Source: Saccharofermentans sp.
GTDB taxonomy: Bacteria; Bacillota; Clostridia; Saccharofermentanales; Saccharofermentanaceae
DNA length: 64,000 bases
NCBI GenBank assembly: GCA_024691325.1
Contig: JAILNR010000014.1
Span: 62,001-126,000, forward strand
Direction of reading: 5' to 3'
Below, piece by piece: positions 44,883 to 54,848 of the stretch. Within the stretch, counting starts at the first letter, position 1. Each line of letters begins with the position of its first letter. Position numbers and translations under genes: made by a program. The notes under the pieces are model-generated. The model did not search any database, was not told the origin of the DNA, and saw nothing but the letters and a program-made list of their open reading frames with translations.

Positions 44883-45971
44883 ATGGCACAGAAGAAAGTA
44901 TTAATGAAGGGTAACGAGGTTATCGCAGAGGCTGCAATAAGGGCCGGATGCAGAAATTACTTCGGATATCCGATCACACCTCAGACTGAGGTTATGCATT
45001 ATATGGCAAAGAAGATGGTCCAGATCGGAGGTAACTTCGTTCAGGCCGAGAGTGAGGTAGCTGCCATCAATATGGTATACGGAGCTGCAGCTGCAGGATT
45101 CAGAGTAATGACATCATCATCATCTCCCGGAATCTCTTTGAAGCAGGAGGGTATCTCCTATATCGCAGGTGCGGAGCTTCCTGCCGTTGCGGTTAATATT
45201 GTCAGAGCCGGCCCGGGATTAGGCGGTATTCAGCCTTCTCAGGGAGACTACTTCCAGGCTTGTAAGGGCGGCGGACATGGTGACTTCAGAAATATCGTCA
45301 TCGCACCTGCTTCCGTACAGGAGCTCTATGAGCTTACTGTTGAGGCATTTAATCTTGCCGATAAGTACAGAATGCTCTGCATGATCTTAGGTGACGGTAC
45401 ATTAGGTCAGATGATGGAGCCTGTTGCATTCAGAGATGAAGAGCCCATCATCGAGCCCAAGAAGCCTTGGGCTGCATGCGGCAGAGGCGGAAGAGCTGAG
45501 CACAACACAGTTACTTCCATCTACATCCAGCCGGACGATCTTGAGAGAAAGAATCAGGAACTTGTCGATAAGTACAAGATCATCGAGAGAGACGAAGTAA
45601 GATACGAGGCAATAGGACTTGAGGACGCTGAGATAGTTATCGTTGCTTTCTCCACATGTTCGAGAATCTGCCGCAACGTTATAAGACAGGCTGCCGAGAA
45701 GGGTATTAAGGTCGGCATGATCCGTCCCATTACTTTGTGGCCTTTCCCGAAGAACATTATCCGTGAGACCGCAGCTATGCCTAATGTTAAGGCTTTCCTT
45801 GATATTGAGCTTTCCGCAGGTCAGATGGTTGAGGACGTTCAGATTGCTGTAAGAGGACAGAAGCCCGTTCACTTCTACGGAAGAATGGGTGGTAATCTTC
45901 CTATGCAGAAGGATATCCTCGATAAGATCATCGCGATCCACGAGAATCCCAGTAAGGAGGCACTTGACTGA
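44883..45971 (+). CDS. korA: 2-oxoacid:ferredoxin oxidoreductase, alpha subunit (KorA/VorB-like)
   Basis: 362 residues. It begins with KVLMKGNEVIAEAAIRAGCRNYFGYPITPQTE, the block of the pyrimidine-binding domain of the 2-oxoacid oxidoreductase alpha subunit (often annotated VorB), and includes ESEVAAINMVYGAAAAG and SSSPGISL. The complex oxidatively decarboxylates a 2-oxoacid to acyl-CoA and reduces ferredoxin. 2-oxoglutarate and branched-chain 2-oxoacids cannot be told apart from sequence alone. The TGA overlaps the beta subunit start by one base. Confidence 0.9.
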   Translation: MAQKKVLMKGNEVIAEAAIRAGCRNYFGYPITPQTEVMHYMAKKMVQIGGNFVQAESEVAAINMVYGAAAAGFRVMTSSSSPGISLKQEGISYIAGAELPAVAVNIVRAGPGLGGIQPSQGDYFQACKGGGHGDFRNIVIAPASVQELYELTVEAFNLADKYRMLCMILGDGTLGQMMEPVAFRDEEPIIEPKKPWAACGRGGRAEHNTVTSIYIQPDDLERKNQELVDKYKIIERDEVRYEAIGLEDAEIVIVAFSTCSRICRNVIRQAAEKGIKVGMIRPITLWPFPKNIIRETAAMPNVKAFLDIELSAGQMVEDVQIAVRGQKPVHFYGRMGGNLPMQKDILDKIIAIHENPSKEALD

Positions 45972-46765
45972 TGGCTGTTGTATTTGAAGCTACAAAAGGA
46001 CTTACGGGCAAGCCTTTCCATTACTGCCCGGGATGTACACACGGTATCATCCACAGACTTATAGCAGAAGTAATGTGCGAGATGGGTATCCTTGAGGATA
46101 CTGTCTCTGTTGCATCTGTCGGCTGTTCTTATAACAGCTATGAGTATTTCGCTTGTGATGCTGTTCAGGCTGCTCACGGAAGAGCACCTGCAGTTGCTAC
46201 AGGTATTAAGAGAAACCTTAAGGACAAGGTCGTATTCACATATCAGGGTGACGGTGACCTCGCATCCATCGGAGCTGCCGAGATCATTCACGCAGCTGCA
46301 AGAGGCGAGAAGATCACAGCATTCTTCATAAACAATGCTGTTTATGGAATGACTTCAGGCCAGATGGCACCTACAACTCTGTTAGGTCAGGTTACCACTA
46401 CTTCACCTTTTGGAAGAGATGCGTCTTATCAGGGTTATCCGATCAATGTAAGTGAGATGATCGCACCTTTGACAGGTGCCGCTTATGTAGAGCGTGTTTG
46501 CCTTACTGACTACAAGAATATTATGGCTGCTAAGAAGGCTATCAAGCAGGCTTTCCTTGCACAGCAGGCTAACCTCGGATTCACGATGGTTGAGTTCCTT
46601 TCAACATGCCCGACTAACTGGGGTAAGGAACCTCTTGAGGCTATGGACTGGCTTAAGGAGAAGATGATTCCTCAGTATCCTTTGGGTGTTTTCAAGGGAG
46701 AGGACATTGATTTCAAGAAGGTCGAGGCTGATCTTAAGGCCGCGAAGGAAGGAGCAACAGCATGA
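45971..46765 (+). CDS. korB: 2-oxoacid:ferredoxin oxidoreductase, beta subunit (TPP-binding)
   Basis: 264 residues. The TPP domain has CPGCTHGIIHRL, SVGCSYNSYEYF, AHGRAPAVATGIKR, YQGDGDLASIGAAEIIHAA (the GDG...N TPP/Mg site) and FFINNAVYGMTSGQMAPTTLLGQ. It holds thiamine diphosphate and carries out decarboxylation together with the alpha subunit. The start overlaps the alpha stop by one base and the stop overlaps the gamma start by 4, so the subunits are translated in a coupled way. Confidence 0.92.
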   Translation: MAVVFEATKGLTGKPFHYCPGCTHGIIHRLIAEVMCEMGILEDTVSVASVGCSYNSYEYFACDAVQAAHGRAPAVATGIKRNLKDKVVFTYQGDGDLASIGAAEIIHAAARGEKITAFFINNAVYGMTSGQMAPTTLLGQVTTTSPFGRDASYQGYPINVSEMIAPLTGAAYVERVCLTDYKNIMAAKKAIKQAFLAQQANLGFTMVEFLSTCPTNWGKEPLEAMDWLKEKMIPQYPLGVFKGEDIDFKKVEADLKAAKEGATA

Positions 46766-47301
46766 TTGATTTTTCCATAATTCTCGCAGGCTTCGGCGGA
46801 CAGGGAATCCTCTCCGCAGGAAAGATGGCAGCTGAGGCAGCTTTATATGAAGGTAAGGAAGTATCCTGGTTCCCGTCTTACGGACCTGAGATGAGAGGCG
46901 GTACGGCTAACTGTTCAGTTGTTATCTCGGATGAGCCTATCGGATCTCCTGTCGTAAACAATGCAGATGTTCTTATTTGCCTTAATCAGCCTTCTGTAGA
47001 GAAGTTTGAGTCTTATCTTAATCCGGGCGGACTTCTTATCATTGATTCTTCGCTCTTCTATACAGAGCCTACACGTGATGACATCAAGTTCATTCCGATG
47101 GAAGCAAGTAAGATAGCAAGTGATCTTGGCAATATGGCTTTTGCAACTATCTCCATGCTCGGATGTATGTCCGAGGCAACGGGATGCTTCAAGAAGGAGT
47201 CCTTTGAGGCTGCTTTATATGAGATCCTTCCTGAGAGAAGACACAAGTTTATTCCGGGCAATATGGAGGCCTTCTCTAAGGGTGCTGAGTTTGCAAAGTA
47301 A
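46762..47301 (+). CDS. korC: 2-oxoacid:ferredoxin oxidoreductase, gamma subunit
   Basis: 179 residues. It has the gamma-domain pattern GFGGQGILSAGKMAAEAALYEGKEVSWFPSYGPEMRGGTANCSVVIS. It completes the delta-alpha-beta-gamma heterotetramer. The last codons contain TTGCAA, which serves as a candidate -35 for the downstream epimerase gene. Confidence 0.92.
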   Translation: MIDFSIILAGFGGQGILSAGKMAAEAALYEGKEVSWFPSYGPEMRGGTANCSVVISDEPIGSPVVNNADVLICLNQPSVEKFESYLNPGGLLIIDSSLFYTEPTRDDIKFIPMEASKIASDLGNMAFATISMLGCMSEATGCFKKESFEAALYEILPERRHKFIPGNMEAFSKGAEFAK

Positions 47302-47319
47302 TCAGCCCTAATATAGAAT
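47291..47319 (+). promoter_or_regulatory. Promoter of the epimerase gene, 6 bases from ATG
   Basis: TTGCAA (-35, 47291-47296, inside the end of korC), 17-base spacer, TAGAAT (-10, 47314-47319), then ATTTTT and ATG at 47326. No ribosome site, so a leaderless mRNA is likely. Confidence 0.6.
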
Positions 47320-47325
47320 ATTTTT

Positions 47326-48564
47326 ATGGCTATTACACCTGAGATCAAAACACATCTTGTTAAGGATTTGATACCATTTTGGCTCGGTCTTTATGACGAG
47401 ACGTACGGTGGTTTCTATGGCTATGTTGCAGCTGACGGAACTATAGATACCAGGGCAGATAAAGGGTGTATCTTAAACAGCAGAATCCTGTGGGCCATGA
47501 GTTCGTGTTACAAGCTTTGCATGGACGCAGGATTGTCTGAAACCAAGCTTCAGGATGCAGGTTATTCATCGGTCAATATCATTGACTGTGCAAGGCATGC
47601 TTATGAGTATTTCAGAGATCACTATTTTGATCCTGAATATGGCGGTATCTACTGGTCTGTAACATATGACGGCCAGCCTGCCGATACTACGAAGCATGCC
47701 TATAATCATGCTTTTGCGATCTATGCTTTATGTGAGTACTATGAGATTACTCACGATATGGAAGCATTCAAGCTTGCATACTATCTTAAGAATTGTATCG
47801 AGAACATGTTTACGGATGAGAAGGGTTATCTCGAATCCTTCTCAAGAGACTTTAATCTCGACTCTAATCCGCATCTGTCGGAGAACGGAGTATCCGCGTA
47901 CCGCACGATGAATACGCTTTTCCATATCATGGAAGCTTACACAGAGCTTTACAGGATCAACAAGGAAACACGCGATGTTTTCCTTATCAGAAAGATCATG
48001 AATGTTCTTGATATCTTCGACAAGAAGATATTCAACTATGAGAAGGGAAGACTCGAGGTGTTCTTCGATCAGGACTATAACAGTCTCATTGATCTAAGAT
48101 CGATCGGACATGATGTCGAGATGTCGTGGATACTCGACAGGACATGCGATATCCTGGGTGATAAGGATCTTATCGAAGAGTTTGCACCGTTCTCTTTGAA
48201 GCTTGCTGAAGAATCGTTGGAGAATGGTTTTGATGGTTTTTCGATGGTATATGAGGTTGAGCGCGGAGTTGCAAAGCAGACGCGTGCATGGTGGGTTCAG
48301 GCTGAAGCTATTGTCGGTTTCATTAATGCCTACATGAAGACCGGAGACCGTAAGTATAAGGATGCTGCAAGAAAGACGTGGGAATTCGTAAGGAATTACA
48401 TGATCACAAAGACGAGACCTGCCGAGTGGTATAACGAGGTTTCACCGGACGGAACACCCGATATGAGTCTTCCTTTGGTTGCTGAGTGGAAGTGTCCTTA
48501 CCACGATATCAGAATGTGTATTGAACTTCTAAGACGTAATGAGAGGTTCTCGGAAGAAATCTGA
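47326..48564 (+). CDS. AGE-family sugar epimerase (cellobiose 2-epimerase-like)
   Basis: 412 residues of the AGE/(alpha/alpha)6 barrel family: FWLGLYDETYGGFYGYVAADG, KGCILNSRILWAMSSCYK, YEYFRDHYFDPEYGGIYWSV, KHAYNHAFAIYALCEYY, and a C-terminal RAWWVQAEAIVGFINAY and PLVAEWKCPYHDIRMC. Cellobiose 2-epimerases turn cellobiose into 4-O-glucosyl-mannose; N-acylglucosamine 2-epimerases are the alternative. The W-rich active-site blocks fit the cellobiose type. There is no Shine-Dalgarno; the -10 box lies 6 bases before the ATG. A terminator separates it from glgB. Confidence 0.88.
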   Translation: MAITPEIKTHLVKDLIPFWLGLYDETYGGFYGYVAADGTIDTRADKGCILNSRILWAMSSCYKLCMDAGLSETKLQDAGYSSVNIIDCARHAYEYFRDHYFDPEYGGIYWSVTYDGQPADTTKHAYNHAFAIYALCEYYEITHDMEAFKLAYYLKNCIENMFTDEKGYLESFSRDFNLDSNPHLSENGVSAYRTMNTLFHIMEAYTELYRINKETRDVFLIRKIMNVLDIFDKKIFNYEKGRLEVFFDQDYNSLIDLRSIGHDVEMSWILDRTCDILGDKDLIEEFAPFSLKLAEESLENGFDGFSMVYEVERGVAKQTRAWWVQAEAIVGFINAYMKTGDRKYKDAARKTWEFVRNYMITKTRPAEWYNEVSPDGTPDMSLPLVAEWKCPYHDIRMCIELLRRNERFSEEI

Positions 48565-48601
48565 CGGTAATGCGGAATATTAAGTGTTTGTAAAATTGCA
48601 C

Positions 48602-48632
48602 AAAAGAGCGGTTATATTTACCGCTCTTTTTG
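48602..48632 (+). terminator. Terminator of the epimerase gene
   Basis: AAAAGAGCGG / CCGCTCTTTT with a 9-base A/T loop, followed by TT. Confidence 0.9.
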
Positions 48633-48641
48633 TATTTTCGG

Positions 48642-48671
48642 TTGGTATTTACTGCTTACTTATATTATAAT
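48642..48671 (+). promoter_or_regulatory. Promoter of the glg operon
   Basis: TTGGTA (-35, 48642-48647), 18-base spacer, consensus TATAAT (-10, 48666-48671), followed by a ~30-base leader with GGAGG at 48690-48694. Confidence 0.7.
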
Positions 48672-48702
48672 AGGTGCGTAGTAAAAGGTGGAGGCATGCG
48701 TA

Positions 48703-50763
48703 ATGGACGAAGCTTATCTGTTTAACAGCGGCAATAATTACATGAGTTACAACTATCTCGGAGCGCACCCCTTTAAGGATCCGGATGGTACAAAAGGTTA
48801 TATCTTCAGAGTTTGGGCACCTAAAGCAATTTCTGTAAGCGTTATCGGAGACTTTAATGACTGGGAACCTCTTTGTCATCAGATGACAAAGCAGAGAGAC
48901 AGCGGTATTTGGGAAATCAAGATTCCCGGTGTTTCGCAGTGGAACCGTTACAAGTACAGAGTTGTAGGTTATGATTCAAGAATCTACGATAAGTGTGATC
49001 CGTACGCAAGACACTTCGAGACGAGACCTAATAATGCATCTATCGTTTATAACCCCGACGATTATGACTGGGGTGACGACAGATATATGAAGAACAGGCC
49101 TGATGCTCTCGCGGCAAGACCTATTAACATCTATGAGATGCACTTAGGTTCCTGGAGACAGCATCCGGACGGAAACTTCTTCACCTATAGAGAGATCGCC
49201 ATGGATCTCGTTGATTACTGCAGAAAGATGCACTATACACATATCGAGCTGATGCCGGTTCTCGAGCATCCTCTTGATGCATCATGGGGTTATCAGGTAA
49301 CCGGTTACTTTGCAGCTACTTCCAGATTCGGAACACCTTCCGACTTCAAGTACATGGTAGATATTCTCCACCAGAACGGTATCGCAGTTTTGCTTGACTG
49401 GGTACCTGCTCATTTCCCGAAGAACCTCGAAGGTCTTGTAAGATTTGATGGTACTCCTTGTTATGAGTATGCAGATCCAAGAATCGGAGAGCACAGGGAG
49501 TGGGGTACATACGTATTCGATTATTCGAAGAATGAGGTCATCTCATTCCTTATTTCCAACGCGGTATTCTGGCTCGATGTATTCCACATCGACGGTCTGC
49601 GTGTTGACGCCGTCAGCTCTATGCTTTACAGAGACTATGGCCGTCAGAACTATATCCCGAACAAGTACGGCGGTAATGAGAATCTTGAGGCGATCGAGTT
49701 CTTCAAGAAACTTAATTCCACGATTAGAAAGAACTATCCCGGAGTCATGATGATCGCCGAGGAATCAACAGCATGGCCTAAGGTTTCCCATCCCGTTGAG
49801 GATGGAGGATTGGGTTTCACGCATAAGTGGAACATGGGCTGGATGCACGATACTCTCGATTATTTCTCAACTGATTCATATGCAAGAGGATGGCATCACG
49901 ATGAGTTCTGCTTCTCGATGATGTATGCTTTCGCAGAGAATTATGTATTGAGTCTTTCGCATGATGAGGTTGTTCACGGTAAGTATTCCCTCATCAATAA
50001 GATGCCGGGTGATGTATGGAGAAAGTTCGCTTCACTCCGTACACTTTTCCTGTATCAGATGAGCCATCCAGGTGCAAAGCTCAACTTCATGGGTGCTGAG
50101 TTTGGTCAGTTCATCGAGTGGAGATATTATGAGCAGCTTGAGTGGTTCATGCTCGACTATGAGTCACACAGACTTCTTCAGGAGTTCTGTTCCCAGCTTA
50201 ACAAGTTCTATATCGATCACGGACAGTTGTGGAGAGACGACCATACATGGGCAGGCTTCGAGTGGATCGCTGCTGATGACATTGTTAACAATGTATTCGT
50301 CTATACACGTAAGAGCCCTAAGAAGGATGAGAATGATATTTATGTCACTCTCAATATGGTTCCCCAGCCTCTCGAGGAGTATAAGATCCCCGTATATGAA
50401 CTGGGAACATATAAGATCGTTCTTAACACGGATGATATGTCCTTCGGAGGCAGCGGATATCCCACGGGAGTTGCTCTTGACGGCACTTTTGAGGCGATAG
50501 ATGAGCCTTATCAGGGTAAGCCGTATCACGTTAAGTTTAATATCCCGCCGCTTGCAGGTGTTTACTTTATGAAGGTTGCGGATGCACCTAAGAAGCCGGC
50601 AAAGAGCGTTAAGAAGACTGCAGGTAAGAAGCCCGCTGCAAAGAAGTCATCTGCAAAGACTTCTTCTGCGGCAAAGACAGCAAAGAAGGCTTCTGCCGGG
50701 AAGACAGCTTCAAAGTCTAATGGAACTAACAAATCAAATGCGGAGGTTGGTAAAAATGGCTAA
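48703..50763 (+). CDS. glgB: 1,4-alpha-glucan branching enzyme with Lys/Ala-rich tail
   Basis: 686 residues from ATG 48703 (MDEAYLF), 8 bases after GGAGG; the GTG at 48688 overlaps that site and is rejected. It has a CBM48 N-terminal domain ([22 protein letters not shown]) and a GH13 barrel with the nucleophile in [11 protein letters not shown], the acid in [10 protein letters not shown] and [10 protein letters not shown]. It makes the alpha-1,6 branches of glycogen. The last ~59 residues ([21 protein letters not shown]...) form a histone-H1-like low-complexity tail not found in usual GlgB. The stop overlaps glgC by 8 bases. Confidence 0.96.
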   Translation: MDEAYLFNSGNNYMSYNYLGAHPFKDPDGTKGYIFRVWAPKAISVSVIGDFNDWEPLCHQMTKQRDSGIWEIKIPGVSQWNRYKYRVVGYDSRIYDKCDPYARHFETRPNNASIVYNPDDYDWGDDRYMKNRPDALAARPINIYEMHLGSWRQHPDGNFFTYREIAMDLVDYCRKMHYTHIELMPVLEHPLDASWGYQVTGYFAATSRFGTPSDFKYMVDILHQNGIAVLLDWVPAHFPKNLEGLVRFDGTPCYEYADPRIGEHREWGTYVFDYSKNEVISFLISNAVFWLDVFHIDGLRVDAVSSMLYRDYGRQNYIPNKYGGNENLEAIEFFKKLNSTIRKNYPGVMMIAEESTAWPKVSHPVEDGGLGFTHKWNMGWMHDTLDYFSTDSYARGWHHDEFCFSMMYAFAENYVLSLSHDEVVHGKYSLINKMPGDVWRKFASLRTLFLYQMSHPGAKLNFMGAEFGQFIEWRYYEQLEWFMLDYESHRLLQEFCSQLNKFYIDHGQLWRDDHTWAGFEWIAADDIVNNVFVYTRKSPKKDENDIYVTLNMVPQPLEEYKIPVYELGTYKIVLNTDDMSFGGSGYPTGVALDGTFEAIDEPYQGKPYHVKFNIPPLAGVYFMKVADAPKKPAKSVKKTAGKKPAAKKSSAKTSSAAKTAKKASAGKTASKSNGTNKSNAEVGKNG

Positions 50764-52012
50764 GACAGATGTTGTTGCAATGATACTTGCAGGAGGCCAG
50801 GGGGCGAGGCTGGGTGTTCTTACCAAGACAGTTGCAAAGCCTGCGGTTCCTTTTGGCAGCCGTTACAGAATCATTGATTTCCCGTTGTCTAACTGCGTTA
50901 ATTCAGGTATTGAGCGTGTTGGTGTACTTTCACAGTATCAGCCGCTTGCACTTAATACTTACGTAGGTAACGGACATCCTTGGGATCTTGATCGTAATAA
51001 CGCGGGTGCATATATACTTCCTCCTTATCAGAGATCAGGTAAGTCAGACTGGTACAAGGGAACAGCAAACGCCATTTACCAGAACAAGGATTTCCTTGAT
51101 GACTTTGATCCCGAGTATGTAGTCATACTTTCAGGTGACCACATCTATAAGATGGATTATGCGGCTATGCTAAGAAGCCATATCGAGAGAGAAGCTGATG
51201 CCACAGTCGCAGTTTATGAAGTACCGTGGGAGGAGGCTCCCAGATTCGGTATCCTCAATACTGAGGGTGAAGACCAGATAGTAGAATTTGAGGAGAAGCC
51301 TGCAAAGCCGAAGAGCAACCTCGCATCCATGGGTGTTTACTGCTTTACATGGAAGGTATTAAGAGAAGCTCTTATCAACGATGAGGCAGATCCCGAGTCA
51401 AATAATGACTTTGGTAAGAATATCATTCCTATGCTCCTTAACGGAGGCAAGAAGTTGTTCGCATATAGATTCTCAGGTTACTGGAAGGATGTTGGAACAA
51501 TATCTTCTCTTTGGGAGACGAATATGGATATTCTCGATAAGCCTGAGGATATCAACCTTGTTGACCGTTCCTGGAGAATCTACTCAAGAAACCCTGTTAA
51601 GCCTTCACAGTTCATAGGTGAGACAGGTAAGGTTACAAACTCTGCACTGACAGACGGATGCCGTATATTCGGTGAAGTCAACCACTCTGTTCTTTCCGAA
51701 TCAGTTATAGTCGAGAAGGGTGCAGTCGTTAAGGATTGTGTCTTGCTTCCGGGTGTAGTTGTTAAGGAAGGTGCAAGGATCGAGAGATGTATCGTCGACT
51801 TCGGTACGATCATCGGTAAGGACGTAAAGGCCGGACCGAAGGTCGAGGGCGAAGGACCTTATACGAACCATAAGATCTGTTCTGAGGGTATCTGCGTATT
51901 TGAGCGCGGTCTTAAGATCAAGGATGGAGCTGAGATACCGGGCAATTCCATGATTGACTCGGATATCGATGCGGGCGATGCTTCAGTCATCGAAGAGAAG
52001 TTCAGAGTATAA
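50756..52012 (+). CDS. glgC: Glucose-1-phosphate adenylyltransferase, catalytic subunit
   Basis: 418 residues from ATG 50756 ([20 protein letters not shown]), with GGAGG 9 bases upstream. The longer frame to 50576 runs through the glgB tail in another frame and is not real. The nucleotidyltransferase domain has [47 protein letters not shown] and FEEKPAKPK. The C-terminal left-handed helix is complete. It makes ADP-glucose from glucose 1-phosphate and ATP, the committed step of glycogen synthesis. The ATG lies within the last codons of glgB. Confidence 0.96.
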   Translation: MAKTDVVAMILAGGQGARLGVLTKTVAKPAVPFGSRYRIIDFPLSNCVNSGIERVGVLSQYQPLALNTYVGNGHPWDLDRNNAGAYILPPYQRSGKSDWYKGTANAIYQNKDFLDDFDPEYVVILSGDHIYKMDYAAMLRSHIEREADATVAVYEVPWEEAPRFGILNTEGEDQIVEFEEKPAKPKSNLASMGVYCFTWKVLREALINDEADPESNNDFGKNIIPMLLNGGKKLFAYRFSGYWKDVGTISSLWETNMDILDKPEDINLVDRSWRIYSRNPVKPSQFIGETGKVTNSALTDGCRIFGEVNHSVLSESVIVEKGAVVKDCVLLPGVVVKEGARIERCIVDFGTIIGKDVKAGPKVEGEGPYTNHKICSEGICVFERGLKIKDGAEIPGNSMIDSDIDAGDASVIEEKFRV

Positions 52013-52035
52013 AGGTCAGCAAGGAGGTAAAGATT

Positions 52036-53148
52036 ATGTTTAATGATGTTATGGGCCTCATACTGGCCGACAATAAAAAGATTGCTTTAGGAGAGCTTTC
52101 AGAGCCCCGTGCTTTGTCAGCTGTACCGTTCGGAGGCAGATACAGGATCATTGACTTCATGCTCTCGGATATGGTTAATTCCGGAATCAAGAATGTCGGT
52201 ATCCTCACATATAACAAGTACAAGTCATTGATGGACCATCTGGGAACAGGTTCTCCATGGTCACTCGACAGAAAGAATGACGGTCTTCACATCCTGCCGC
52301 CTTACGTTAACTCGGAGGCTTCTTCGAACCTTACAGGTGATGAGGAGTTAGGCGGTGTTCTGGACTTCTTGAGACACTCAAGATCCACATATGCGATCGT
52401 TGCTAATTCGAATATCATTTTGAACTGTACATTCGATGATATGATCAAGGCTCACGAGAAGAGCGGAGCTGATCTCACGGTTCTTTATAACCGTGATGCT
52501 CTCAAGTACGGAAGCCCGAGCTATATACTCGAGACAGACGATAAAGGCTTTGTTAAGGATATGCTTTATAATCCCCAGAAGGCTACTTCCAATAAGACGT
52601 CTCTCGGTATTATCTGCCTAAGAAGAGATATGCTTATCGATATCATCTCGAAGCAGATGAGCCATGGTAAGACTCACTTCGGTCTCCACTCCATGGTTAA
52701 GATGTACGATGAGATCAAGGTCTATGCATATGAGTATGCAGGTACCGCTCTTCGTATCAACAATGTACAGACATACTTTAACGCTTCCATGTCTCTTCTT
52801 AAGGATGAGACGAGGGAAGACCTCTTCTGGAGCGGCAAGCCCATCTATACGAAGGTTAAGGATGAGGCACCTACGCTCTACTTTGACAATGCTCAGGTAA
52901 CATCATCTATAGTATCAGACGGTTGCCGTATCTATGGTAATATCGATCACTCAATCATATTCAGAAGTGCAACCGTATCAAAGAACACAACAGTAAAGAA
53001 CTGCGTTGTAATGCAGGATGTTCACATCTCTGAGAACTGCCATCTTGAGAATGTAATTCTTGATAAGAATTCATTCGTAAGACCTGGCGTCAGACTTATC
53101 GGACACCCTGATTACCCTGTAGTTATCGGGAAAGGAGCAGGTATCTGA
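52036..53148 (+). CDS. glgD: GlgD subunit of glucose-1-phosphate adenylyltransferase
   Basis: 370 residues. It resembles GlgC but lacks parts of the catalytic loop (ADNKKIALGELSEPRALSAVPFGGRYRIIDFMLSDMVNSG instead of GGxGxRL). GlgD is the non-catalytic partner that raises GlgC activity in Firmicutes. The C-terminal helix domain is present (VSDGCRIYGNIDHSIIF...VVMQDVHISENCHLENVILDK). AAGGAGG precedes the ATG; glgA follows after 2 bases. Confidence 0.95.
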   Translation: MFNDVMGLILADNKKIALGELSEPRALSAVPFGGRYRIIDFMLSDMVNSGIKNVGILTYNKYKSLMDHLGTGSPWSLDRKNDGLHILPPYVNSEASSNLTGDEELGGVLDFLRHSRSTYAIVANSNIILNCTFDDMIKAHEKSGADLTVLYNRDALKYGSPSYILETDDKGFVKDMLYNPQKATSNKTSLGIICLRRDMLIDIISKQMSHGKTHFGLHSMVKMYDEIKVYAYEYAGTALRINNVQTYFNASMSLLKDETREDLFWSGKPIYTKVKDEAPTLYFDNAQVTSSIVSDGCRIYGNIDHSIIFRSATVSKNTTVKNCVVMQDVHISENCHLENVILDKNSFVRPGVRLIGHPDYPVVIGKGAGI

Positions 53149-53150
53149 TA

Positions 53151-54845
53151 ATGGATAAGATTAAAGTTTTATTTGCATCTTCTGAGGTAAGCCCCTTCGT
53201 TAAGGTCGGCGGCTTGGCCGATGTTGTCGGAGCGCTCCCGGTTGAGCTTAATAAGGACAATGTTGACGCGAGAGTAATTCTTCCTTTGTACAAGAAGATT
53301 AAGATCAAGTATCAGGATGAACTTCAGTTCCTCGGCTGGAAGCTTGTAAGGATGGGCTGGAGATCTCTTTACGCAGGTTTGTTCCAGATTGAGAAGAACG
53401 GAACGATCTTCTACTTTGTAGATAACGAGTACTACTTCAACTTCGACCAGATCTATGTTGAGTATGTATTCGATATCGAGCGTTACTGCTTCTATCAAAG
53501 AGCAGTACTCGACTTCATGGGCGACTTCATGAACTTCGAGCCTAATGTTCTTCACTGTAACGACTGGCAGACGGGAATGATGCCTATGCTTCTTGATGCA
53601 CACTTTAAGAAGCACGGTTATCACACCAATGTTCAGACTGTATTTACTATCCACAATCTGAAGTATCAGGGTGTTCACGCAACAGATGTTGTAAGAGAGA
53701 TGCTCGACCTTCCTGATGAGTACTTAAGAGAAGAGTTCTGCATTAAGGATCGTGCGATCAACTTTATGAAGGCCGGAATAGTTTTCTCGAATTCGGTTAC
53801 AACAGTATCTCCCACTTACGCATATGAGATCATGACCGACTACTACGGTGAGGGATTGAACTATACACTTCAGAAGTACGCTTACAAGGTATCGGGTATC
53901 CTGAACGGTATCAACGACCTTGAGTACAATCCTAAGAAGGATGATAAGATCCCTGCAAAGTATGATATCAAGACATATAAGAAGGGCAAGGCGGTATGTA
54001 AGGAGTCACTGCAGAAGCAGCTGGGACTTGAAGTTAACCCCAACGCCCCTCTTTGTGCCATGATCTCCCGTCTTGTAGATCAGAAAGGTCTCGACCTGTT
54101 GCTCTATGTTCTTGATGAGATGCTCTACGATGGAATGCAGATCGTAATTCTGGGAACCGGTGACAACTACTATGAGAGAGCTCTTGTTGACACGGCTAAC
54201 AGAAATCCCGGCAAGATGTGCGCTTGTATCGATTTCGATTCAGGTCTTGCCCATACTATCTATGCCGGTGCAGATATCTTCCTTATGCCTTCTCTGTTTG
54301 AGCCCTGCGGCTTGTCACAGCTTGTATCAATGGCATACGGTACTGTCCCTGTTGTAAGAGAGACGGGCGGCCTTAAGGATACCGTTACTCCTTATAATGA
54401 GTTTACGGGCGAAGGTAACGGCTTCTCGTTTGCTAATATCAATGCACATGAGTTCCTTTTCGTAACGAAGTACGCATGTGACCTTTACAGGAACCACAAG
54501 GATGTTTGGGACAAGCTTATCAAGACCGGCATGAGCGGCGACTACTCATGGAAGAAGAGTGCCAAGGAGTATGCAGGTCTGTACTCGCTTATTACAGGTC
54601 TTGCCATCGAGGAAGAAGAGCCCCAGAAGCCTGAAGTAAAGCCGGAGGTAAAGCCTGAGGCTAAGACTGAAGCAGAGGTTAAGCCTTCGGAGGAGAAGCC
54701 TAAGGCTGCTTCGAAGCCCGCTTCAAAGCCTGCACCCAAGAAGTCTTCTTCCAAGAAAACTGCAGCAAAGAAGGCAGATAAGAAACCTGCTTCAAAGCCT
54801 GCAGCTAAGAAGGCTGATACTGATAAGAAGGAAGAGTCGAAGTAA
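53151..54845 (+). CDS. glgA: Glycogen synthase with Lys/Ala/Pro-rich tail
   Basis: 564 residues. The GT5 core spans ~1-485: KVLFASSEVSPFVKVGGLADVVGALP (ADP-glucose loop with KVGG), VLHCNDWQTGMMPMLL, TIHNLKYQG, SRLVDQKGLDLL and FEPCGLSQLVSMAYGTVPVVRETGGL. It transfers glucose from ADP-glucose to the growing chain. Residues ~487-564 form a low-complexity tail, first acidic (KPEVKPEVKPEAKTE) then H1-like (KPAPKKSSSKKTAAKKADKK). Usual GlgA is about 480 residues and ends before this tail. Confidence 0.96.
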   Translation: MDKIKVLFASSEVSPFVKVGGLADVVGALPVELNKDNVDARVILPLYKKIKIKYQDELQFLGWKLVRMGWRSLYAGLFQIEKNGTIFYFVDNEYYFNFDQIYVEYVFDIERYCFYQRAVLDFMGDFMNFEPNVLHCNDWQTGMMPMLLDAHFKKHGYHTNVQTVFTIHNLKYQGVHATDVVREMLDLPDEYLREEFCIKDRAINFMKAGIVFSNSVTTVSPTYAYEIMTDYYGEGLNYTLQKYAYKVSGILNGINDLEYNPKKDDKIPAKYDIKTYKKGKAVCKESLQKQLGLEVNPNAPLCAMISRLVDQKGLDLLLYVLDEMLYDGMQIVILGTGDNYYERALVDTANRNPGKMCACIDFDSGLAHTIYAGADIFLMPSLFEPCGLSQLVSMAYGTVPVVRETGGLKDTVTPYNEFTGEGNGFSFANINAHEFLFVTKYACDLYRNHKDVWDKLIKTGMSGDYSWKKSAKEYAGLYSLITGLAIEEEEPQKPEVKPEVKPEAKTEAEVKPSEEKPKAASKPASKPAPKKSSSKKTAAKKADKKPASKPAAKKADTDKKEESK

Positions 54846-54848
54846 GAG

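Noticed and set aside
50576..50755. A 60-residue N-terminal extension of GlgC
   Set aside because: It is the Lys/Ala-rich glgB tail read in another frame (Arg/Leu/Gln-rich), and GGAGG with ATG at 50756 gives a normal GlgC start.
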